NCBI RefSeq assembly: GCF_032854445.1
Contig: NC_088302.1
Location: forward strand, 45,672,645 to 45,736,644
Direction: 5' to 3'
Source of the DNA: Liolophura sinensis
Taxonomy: Eukaryota; Mollusca; Polyplacophora; Chitonida; Chitonidae
DNA: 64,000 nt
Below, in pieces: positions 50,801-61,800 of the stretch. Numbering within the stretch: the first letter of the stretch is position 1; each line of letters begins with the position of its first letter. The notes beneath the pieces were generated by a model that did not search any database, had not been told where the DNA came from, and worked only from the letters and a program-made list of their open reading frames with translations. Both the position numbers and the translations under genes were made by a program.

Positions 50801-53800
50801 GGATGGGCTTGTTTGAATGGGTTTCACTTTGGTCACAAGAAACGACTTTCTCCACTTCCTGAGAACATAATAAGCAAAAATCATAAGTACCGTCCTGTAA
50901 TAAACAACATAAATATACCACATACATATCAGATTGTCCTGTATTTACCATGTCAATGCAATATGTCCTGTATACTGGCCTGTATTAAGACAATGGGTTG
51001 CATACTGGCCCATATTAAGCCGCCATGCTGTTTACTTGCCTGTATTAAGCCACTGTACTGTATAATGGACTGTATTAAATCAATAGGCTGTGTAATGGCC
51101 CATATTAAGCCAACATGATGTTTAGTGGCCTGTATTAAGCCAATGTGCTGTATGTACTGGCCTGTTTTAAGCCAATATGCTGTATGTATTGGCCTGTACT
51201 AAGGCAACTTGAACTGGTCTGTGAAAGGTACATGTGATGTATTTAGTTAACACTACCTGGCTTACTTTAAGCTAACACTACCTCAGTATCAGGCCTGTAT
51301 TTAGTCAACAAAAACTGGCCTGTATTAAAACTGTGATGAGAAAGCTCAGCTTTCACTTCACCTCAGCCAACTTTAACCACATGATCAAATTACAAGGGCT
51401 CAAGGTTTTTCTCTGGGTAGAGAATTGATTGATTAGAGCTTGTGTGTGGTTGCCACTCAGTGTAAGAGATGCATGTACTGCTGATACACTGAAGTTATGT
51501 ACTGCGTTCAGGTTGTAGTGATGAGCCTGCCTTCTGGACTCCACTCAGCTCTATTATGAAATTCTTCACTGTTTACTGTGCTGGTTATAAATAAGTAAAT
51601 ATTAGTATTGTTCAAACAAACACAAATATTTATTGGATCAGTGTTTTGACCTTTGCTAAGATTATTTCTCTTATGTCAGTTATAGCCACCTTTGGAGGAG
51701 ACGTAGACATAAGAAATGAGGAAACCACTTGCAGCCAAAAAGGTAACCAATCACAGCCAAATACATAACCAAACTAAATCAAAGAGGAAACCCAACAGGG
51801 CCAAACAGTAAACTATGCAGAGCCATGGAGGAAGCAAGCAAGATCAAAGATGAAACCAAGCAGGAACAAACAGTAAAGCATACAGAGCCATGGAGGAAAG
51901 CAAGCAAGATCAAAGATGAAACCAAGCAGGAACAAACAGTAAACCATGCAGAGCTATGGAGGAAAGCAAGCAAGATCAAAGATGAAACCAAGCAGGAACA
52001 AACACTAAACCATGCCGAGCGAAGGAAAAATTAAAACGTAAGCAGAAATGAAAGAAGAAACCACTGAACCCCCTTAGAAGACGTATTCTAAGCAATGGTT
52101 GGACAACAAAATAATAATTATAACAATGCATATAAAGCCACAAAATCATCCTCAAAGTGTCTATGGATCCAATATAAATACTGCATGTAAGATTTTTTTT
52201 ATCTAACTGAGGTTGCCATTATTTGTGTTATAGCTTGTGTTTGGATCACACTGAACTTAACTGAAGTGCATGCTACATTACTCTGATTTCATGCACATTA
52301 TCAATAGTTAAATCTCCTAACCTTTAAAATCTGTCTTACACAGAAAGCTATGGTTCACATAAGGTGAGGCAGTTTTTGTAACAATTCATCCTAGACGTTT
52401 TATATCCATCTGATTTGATCTGTTGTTTTTGTAAGGAACCATTTTCTGCACTTTATTAGCCACTCATATTTTAAAAATCAAACTACTGTAACTACTTCAA
52501 CTTTTTCACACGTTTGCAAGGTGTTTATTAAAGCATATTCTGAAGACATTAAAAACTATAATTTTAGTGAAGCCCTGAACAAAAAAATCAAATTAAAAAT
52601 GTGCATATAACAGTGCAGATATAATTACACAGAGATGTAAACAGTAAAATGCATTTGAATGCATAAGTCAGCAGTACCGTTCATGTTGTACTTTTAATGT
52701 TGTCATGGTAGCTAAAAAATTCATTACAGTTTGTCAAGAACAAAATTCTATGATTATGCTATAATGAAGAGATCTATATCAAACTGTAGACCAGGGACTG
52801 GAGCTGCCATTTCAAAGGGTTATTGATGTATTTGTGACAGAATCAATGGTAGGTCAATACACTCTACCACAGGTACAGTTTTTCTCTCTGCAGTAGTTTG
52901 AAAGCAGTAAAACAGTATTTGAAGACAAATCCAGGTACAGTTAGTCATGTAGCAAATCAGCTCCTTGTAATTCACTTGCACATCACTGCCATGGCCTTGG
53001 TGTAAGATGTCATGAATATCATAACAGAGAACAAAAACCTCATGAGAACAAACACAAACTGTGGGGATGAGGAAAAATAAATTTAAAAAATCCAAATTCA
53101 TGCGTTTTTGTCCTCATCTTCTCTTGCATCTTGCTTTTTTTAATGATCACACCCACATATTTTTGATCTTGACTTCCTTCCCGTTTCTCTAGACCAACAA
53201 CTATATTGACCAACAACTATACTGCATACGCTGTTCATGTGGGGTATTAGCAAAGATTATATGTAAAGTGGTGATTTAGGGTAGGCTTGATCTTAACCAA
53301 ATAATCTGGGTTCCCTTTTGATTCACAAAACTGTTAGTTTTGCCATCTGTATAAATGCAAGCTGGTGTACCACGAAAATATAAAAATGTTATCATCTAGG
53401 CTCCCAAACCTCTCACCACCAAATCCTTCTGATAAATTCAAAAACACTGAGGTCCAGGCCCTGTTATGTGTCAGCTCAAGTGCATCCCTTGATAAACAAG
53501 TTACATGTACACAGTAAGTTCCTCACTAGCTGCATGAAACCTTCTTTTAACTTTTTAATATAAACAAAAATGACAAACAGCTGTTCCACAAAAAAGATAC
53601 ATATTATTTATATGTATATTTATAAGCATAGTAAACATGTTCTCAGATTTTGTCATTATAATGATCATCATATCTGTTTTTTTTTTCTTTTAAACATTGT
53701 AATCATTTATTATTGAATTAAATTAAAATCAGTAATTATAATACAAACAAGTGAAGGCTGCCCTAGAGAAATGCATACATCAGACACAACAATCGCCTTG

Positions 53801-54579
53801 TTTCATGGATACTTGTCCCAACTCAGTCTTTTTTTTAATAATCTTGCTGATGACTGTTTAAAATATTTTGTTTTTCTGTGACATTTTGCATGTGAAAAGA
53901 AAACCTAATAAATTAGAATCCGCCCATCACAGCGCATAGGGCAGTTTACAAGATTTACAAAAACAGTTTAATTACATTCATTTCATACTCGTACATATCA
54001 CTGATATCACATACACATGCGGTCTACAGAGGTCTGATTATTGATGAGAGTTGTACATATCAAAGGCAATATAAAACGTCCTTTAACAAGTATTCAATCA
54101 GCCTCCTTACAATTACATGTAGCCTGCATGAATGGCCTCCAATGGAGCACTTTTGACTACTCTGCCAGTTTGAATCTGTAAGTTCATAACAACATATTTG
54201 ATTTATTTATTTGATTGGTTTTTTAAGCCCTGCTGAAGAATATTTCACTTGTACAACAGCAGCCAGCATTAAACAGGACCATCTGGAACAGTATTATCGT
54301 TAACAGGGATTACCCTTTCTGAATACAGCACATATTCTAGTGGTGAAAATTGGCTGAGACCTCTGCAGGTTTTGAATCAGAGACCTCAGAGTCCAGGGGG
54401 AGGGGGGGGGGGGGGGGATAGGAACACACAAGACCATCTGCAGGTTGCTGGAAGACCTTTCCACATACGGCCGGAAAGGAAGCCAGCATGAGCTGGTCTT
54501 AAAGCGACCGCATTGGTGAGACACTCCTAGGTCATTACGCTGCACTAGCGAACCAACAGAGTGAACCACGGAGGCCCTT

Positions 54580-54621
<42 letters not shown>

Positions 54622-55857
54622 GATGGCACCTGCAGGTTGCCATCACAACATGCCTACCATTAGCACCAGTCAGCTTACTCTCAGATCATTATACTCCAAG
54701 CAGGTCTACACTTATAATAAACAACTGTCACCAGAGGTGGTAATAAAAACACAATGTCACCCACAGTCACCTGATAAAGAGGAAATGAATAAGTCTTTCA
54801 CAGGTAACATATTACATACATCCATAATTAGTCCAACAAAATAATGCAGTTATCCACAAAGGCTACCACATGACTACCTGGTCGTAGGTACAACAAACAG
54901 CAATCACAGTGATGGGATACATGTGATGTGATCACCATGACTCGTTCGTCTGTGTTCATGACATCTGCCAACACCGTCCGCATGGGCATGCCAATGGCGT
55001 AGCCATGCTATACTCAAGATTGTCCCTTATTCATGTAGAAGTCATGACAGTCAGTTTCTTATCGGATTGGGGAAAACTGTTGTGCAGGGGATGGGGGGGG
55101 GGGGGGGAGTTAAACCAGTCAATTTTGGCATGTTGCTGGCAAATTTTCCAACATGTGATATGCAGACTTGTCTGCTGCATCAGAGTACAAAAAAAGTGGA
55201 ATTTGAACAAAACATATCATCAAGGTTCCACCAGCAATGAAAATGGGCCAAAAACAAAGAGTTACCCTATTGAACTGCCATACTGAACTCTTATTTCATG
55301 TGCAAGCAGTTCGGAGTTAAGACAACAAAAATACATATCATTTACAGGTCTGTCACCAAAAATGCTTTCCAGTGTAAAAAAACATTTTCCATACTAAGTC
55401 ACTTAAAAGAAATGAAACTGGTTTATTTCATAAATCTTAAAACCACAGATAGGATGTAATTCTACAGCCCACTCTACATACTCAGCTACAAGTAACAGGA
55501 AGTCCATGTATGAAGTTGAGGTGACAGGTGTAAGGTCAGAGGTCACTGCAACTCTAATGTGCAGTTACACTGTATATGTTCTCTGTCACAGGCAGGTTCA
55601 AGGTGGTTGGGATCAGAAGCCAATGAGTTCCACACAAAGAGGAGATAAGTACATTTTACAAGGAACTGGCCTACTGTATATCACAGGCTGAAAACCTCAA
55701 TGGAGGCAATACTTACGTGATGGGATAATGGAAAATTATTAAAGAAATGTTTGCTATAATTGTATTAATGTAGTACTTGCAGATTACTTGTTCTATTATC
55801 AGTAATTTACTACTAGAACATTTTCCAACAACATGTTAATACATATGCAAGTATGCA

Positions 55858-55896
<39 letters not shown>

Positions 55897-58800
55897 GAAG
55901 CAAGAATTTTAAACTAGCAAGTAACATAAAACAGATTTTTAACCTTCCCATAATGCAGTGTACAAGGACTTACTCATGAAGACACCAAAAGGTGTCTGTC
56001 TTTAACCTGTGAAAGAATTATGGTTATACATGAATTTGTTGGCAGTGGGGCAAAGTTGGGCATCTTGACAAGACAGCTGAGCCATGCTGGCACTGTGCCA
56101 AAATTTACATTAGACCTCAGTGGGTGCAATCCCGGGAAATATATATTCATTAATCTTACAAACCAAAAACAGACGAAAATGTGGTCTATATTCAGACAAC
56201 TCACATACATTTTACTTAATTCCTGTACAGTTTAATTGCAAATACTTCAATTTTGCAGTAAAGCTGTTATTTAAAGTGGTATTAAATGTTGTCTGAGTAA
56301 ATGTCACCCCCACCCCACCCTCCCACTATGTAGCCTGGTCACATGTCACCAACACCAATTCATTATCACTATGGCAGAGTGGGCATATGAGCTATATATA
56401 TCTTTTTATTATCATTCCACATACATCTGTGTTGCTATAAATAGAACAATACAGCAGACTGTTTCCAAACAATACCTTATTTTATACACAGCCAAGCAGA
56501 GTATGTAAACAGTTGTGACTAGCCTGACAGAACAGATACAGCCTGTGAACACTAAAACATGGCCGTGCACTGTGCACACCTACACTGTACCTGCATGGGG
56601 AAGTTCTGCAAGGGAGCTTGCATAGTGAAGTCTAAAACTGTGACAGCCATACAAATTTGTAGCATGAAGAATTCATCTTATCATGTCCTTTCACATAAAA
56701 TGCATAGCCCCATGCACCACAAGCATAGATGGCAACAATCATCATCTGCACCATGGTCCTCCTGTACATGGCAAAAAATCACCATCTGCACCATGGTCCT
56801 CATATACATGGCAACGAATCACCATCTGCACCATGGTCCCCATGTACATGGCAAGAAATTACCATCTGCACCATGGTCCTCCTGTACACGGCAACAAATC
56901 ACCATCTGCACAATGGTCCTCATATACATGGCAACAAATCACCATCTGCACCATGGTCCCCATGTACATGGCAAGAAATTACCATGATTCCCATGTCATG
57001 TCTCACATCACCAACTGATTATGATGCTATTTATGGCAACATGCCACACCCACACCATGCTCATCATCTTAATATTATGTAAATGACATGTGTTGCCCAA
57101 TAATGTTTCCCAGACCTGCCAGAATTTCTTTTGTTCCAGTGTTGGAGAACGTCACATAATTAAGGATCAACCCTAGTGAATGCACTTAAAGATCTGGGCC
57201 CAGCTTCACAAAGCGACATACAACATTTTTTATCAAACAAATTGTGCGAGCACGGGTGAACTTGCATGTACGACATCTTTGTGAAACTGGACCGTGTTCC
57301 TCCTATAAAGTTAGTGTTATCTTCAGTCCATTTACATACACATATATATACATCTGTACCACACCAATTCACATCCACACTTCAGCACCTTTCATCAAAT
57401 GAATGATGCGTAGAAGTGTTAAACAAGAGTACTGCATAAAAGGCAACTTGCACTACCACGCCCCAGTCCGGCTTACTTGCCTTCAGTAAGGCGTTTCAGT
57501 GAAGCAGCATTAAATAAAGATTTATCGCATCAGGACAGCACAAGAATTCTGTGCTTGAATCACACTTGCAATTAAAGGCTGCCTTGTTTACTTCTGCGGC
57601 AGCTGCATGAGCACAACGACTGCACTTAATCATCTACTGAGCGCCTTCAAAAAGTAATCCACTTTTAGGGAGAAAAAAAAGGAATAAATCCAAGAATAAA
57701 TCGCCTAGCTTTCAGAGGACTCATTTCTCACTTTTTTCAAATAATGCGAGAGTATCTAAGGACTTATGCCTCCACTCTGTCCGTATCATCTGCAGTTATA
57801 GCACTCAAGGCACACAGCGAACCCCTAGAGGTAAGGAACGGCTATCGGTCAGACAGAATACATTACGTATGCATCGTTACCAGAGAAGAGCACTGGTGGA
57901 CTTGCACTTAGATCAAGTAAAGAGCTGTCTCTAATTATTGTACACATATACTGTGGTACACAAGCAATGACCAGGGGCAATTTGCACAAATGCGTCGTTA
58001 TTATATCAACATCTCACAGGAAAAAAACTTCAAAATCCAGTTAAAGCCATAAAAGTGTATCAAATTATGCCATGTATTCAAAAAGTTGATGTTTTCCAGA
58101 AATTGCCAGATTCTCGTATTTCTCACAATTTAAGCATATTGGGACAGGGATGGTTAATACTTTTGATCCAGTTTAAAGGGCAAGTAAATATACATGTAGA
58201 TGTAAATAAAAGCCAAAGTAGTAACGAGTTTGCTCCTTTGTCCACACTAAATGTCATTGCAGGACCAGTTCAGTTTAGAGCACAATCGATGTTCAAATTA
58301 AAAAAACAATTAGATGTACATTTCCAACACAACACAAATTCTGACTCAGTCTTCACAAACACCTGATTTGTAAATTGTGACATTTATCGCTTTCCTCCGC
58401 TCATAATACTATTATTATAATAGTACCATTACTATAGTACCCATGTGTAGTATCTTATTAGTCCGTTTCGTGCTGCTTGCAAATCCTAGTTTCAGGAGAT
58501 ACCATGTAAGTGTAGGAAACACTGAATACATGTGCGAAATCTGATGGGAGTTGGATTTGCAAATATTTCATGTCAATGCACCAAAGTTTATCAACCCATG
58601 CTATGATGGTTCACTATAGAATGCTGCCCTTGCAAATGTCTCCATAAGCAGTGTTTCAAAGGTTACATAGACAAACCATAGCAGGAAGCTAATAAACATT
58701 TAGACATGTATTCACAACAGGTAATCCACTTCATAGAGGTATATTTTTAAAATCAGTGGGGACTGTGCATGAGCACCTATGTTAACCTGCAGTGCTTTTC

Positions 58801-61800
58801 GAGAAATATAGGAATGTAGTGTTCACAAAAACTTGCTAAGAAACCACCTAGGGGGCAATCAATTGCCACAAGTGCACCTTCAGGCAAGTATTTCCCCGAT
58901 CTTATTTTTCTAAACTATAGATTGTTACATGTAGTTGTGCGGAAATGTGAGTTTATGGAACTCAAACATGACCAATTTTGGATATTCTGAAAGAGGCCCA
59001 TGTATTTCAAATGGGCTATTTTCTCAATTTTCAATCGTCATTTTAAAAAAATTGAGCTCCGGAGCCCAACATCCGTCAGCACCAGGTAAATGGCACAAAT
59101 TAATGCTACCTTCAAAAACATAATTTCATCACATTATGTCCGCCGGAAAATAGTGAAAAAGTAAAAGATGTTCCTGATAGCTCAATACATATTGCTGTCC
59201 TTTACATACTACATGTATATCTTACAATATAGTCCTACAATTTGTAGTTGATGCTTTTCAAAGTAACTGCACATGATCTCTTTTGAGGCAGTTCACCCAA
59301 AGCCTCGCTCGTGGACGCCCTGTGAGGCACAGTATCATACACTGGACATCAAAGGCCACCTGGCTGCAGGAAAGTCAATTCTGAGTAGAAAAGGCATAGC
59401 TGATATGACAGGTCAGCTTACTGGGCTGACTGGGCAAGTTGTTCCTCCTTCATTATATACATCCATGGTTTCCCAAATATGATATGGGTTGTGAACCAAC
59501 TTCCCTGGGACCTCGATGACACAAATAGCTAACTAGATTAGAAAACTATCTAGTGGCCATGGACATAAATGAGCCAAAATGCAAACGAGCTATGCTCTTA
59601 CACTATGATGATGAAGATGTCACGGATATCTTAGACACTCTACCAGAAACTGGTGACAAAGAGGATTATGATACAGAGAAAACTAAACTAACGGCTTATT
59701 TTGAACCTACGCGTAAATGCAACCAGGAATATGAAGTCTAAATATTCAAACAATCGAAACAAGAACACGGTGAAACACTGAACAGTTATCACACACGTCT
59801 ACGGCAGGTAGCAAAATAGTGAAATTTCCATGACACAGAGAAATCAAATCTCAAAGAGTTGCAATGTTGTGCGCTGAGAGGAACGGATGATACATTAGAG
59901 GAATTGCTCGTTACGGGTGGAGCTATGGAAACGTCAGAACATCAGGCCAGTGGTATTGAAAAAACAGTACTAACTGTGAACTTCAGCCAACCAAAGTATT
60001 TCCAGTCATGAATAAAATCTTTGCCATGTCCAGAATTCCACGCGTTGTTAAAACTGTCATTAACTACAGGTATTTAAAGCTGCATTGATCTCTCTTGTCG
60101 ATCTGACTGGACAGGATTATTAACACGCGCAGTGTTAGGCTGGTCATGACCATTCATGGATAGACAGACATTGACACAAACATGGTTATGCGGCAATCTA
60201 TTGATGAAAGGGGTGGGGTAAACACACCCAGGTAATCAATGGGTCAGGGTATCCTGGGCTCAGTTGTTACTCCCGAGAGGAGGAATACACAAACAGGGCT
60301 AAGTCAAGGTTCATAATGAACATGTTCCACTTTAATATGCTATACAGAAATACAAGAGGCATCATCGAGCTTACCCAATGAGTGACAAATATGTTTGCTT
60401 TACATAACCCGGACAGACAATCCTCCAAAACTGGCCCTAGTCTAGTCTATGGTTTTATTGAGATTTTGAAAAATGTTTTCAAAATCACGTCATTAAATGT
60501 ATTTAGAGCTATTTGCAACACAGTCCCTGTTGTTGCTAGCAATGCCACAGAAATAAAATTTGAACTTACATGTATTTTTATAATGCCATCTTAACCTGTT
60601 ACAAAACTGTCGCCGCCCTACATGTACGTCAAGTGCATTTACCATGGTGATGTATCTCTTCACTGTATATTGCCATGGTTGTTACGCCAGGTGCATGCTG
60701 CAACTGCTTCGTAAGACAGACCCTCAGAACATAAGGCCATAAGACTGGTGCATGTACATGTATGTAATTATCATTATTTTGCCACTGTGTTGCTATGGTA
60801 ACTCTGCTTACCTTCCTGTTCCTCTCCTTCCTCAACTTCATAATCGTCCTTCAGGAATTGGTAGGATGCCTCAGAAATGTGCACTCGCCCAGGTAACCCT
60901 GTGGACTCCATGGTGTTAGCCATGGTCACGTCATTGGACCATACATCAAACTTGAAGCGCCGCGTCCCAACAATACCACACAGCACGGTGCCAGTGTGCA
61001 CGCCTACCCTCATATTCACCTGTTCGTCATTGTCCTCATCAAACTCCTTGATGGCTTTGATCATGCCCAGCCCCATTTCCACACAGCACTTGGCATGATC
61101 TTCCCGGGGCTGAGGGCACCCCGACACACAGTAGTAGCAGTCCCCCAGGGTGCTGATTTTCTCGCACCCAGACTTGGCACATAGTTTGTCAAACCTTCCA
61201 AACAAATCGTTGAGAAGACCTACTAAATGAGCAGCCGTTTTGTTTGAGCTCATTTTGGTAAAACCCACAATGTCTGCAAACAAAATGCTAACATTATCCA
61301 TACTGTTCATGTTAAAAGGCCTGAAAATAATAGCCCCCTTCACTTTAGAATCACCAGGCTTCGGTTTCGATTTGTAGCTTCTGTTTTTCACTTCTTCGGG
61401 TTCACCTTTCGTGTCTCGACTGCTGATGACTTCCTTGGCAACTGACGGCGGCATAAGGGAGTGAATCATCTGTTCTTTGATCTGTTTCTCCACCTGTAAA
61501 TCTCTCTGCGCCATCACAGACTGGCCTGTCTTCCAAAACGTGCTTCGCTTCTGAACTTGTAAAGTTATAAAAATAAGAATGCCCACCATATGGATACATA
61601 GGTGTAAGAGAACTTTTCCAATGATGATGGGCATTTCTCTCTGCAGCAACACAGATGTTAAGACTTCAAACAGAATCGAATACATCACACCTGTCAGCAC
61701 TGCCACAAACAATGGTAGCGGTATAACCGTGTACAGTAGAAGTAAAACTTCCGCTGTTCCAGTAAATGTCCCCACCGGCGTGATGTCCGGACAAGCGAAT

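Larger units (their letters stand above)
35216..60811 (-). other. ADCY9 intron 1 (25.6 kb)
   Basis: Large intron between the C1a exon and the 84-bp second coding exon. It starts GTAAGC (60811 downward) and ends TTTCAG at 35216. It contains most of the window's SINE copies, two palindromic MITE-like elements (46.8 and 57.2 kb), three minisatellites (51.0, 51.8 and 56.7 kb), several TA runs, G runs at 54.4 and 55.1 kb, and a broken Gypsy gag at 59.5-60.0 kb, each listed separately. The rest is AT-rich sequence with no open frame that I recognise. An alternative or missed small exon inside it cannot be ruled out. Confidence 0.8.

Noticed and set aside
51825-52034. Lys/Glu-rich small protein with a 22-residue repeat
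   Set aside because: Three copies of a 66-bp repeat in an intron; the opposite strand is also open.
56559-57082. His-rich protein at the 40-bp repeats
   Set aside because: Three overlapping frames are open because of the repeat; no start or splice signals.
59273-59482. Short plus-strand open frame before the gag relic
   Set aside because: No recognisable gag or other domain and no link in frame to the gag fragment.
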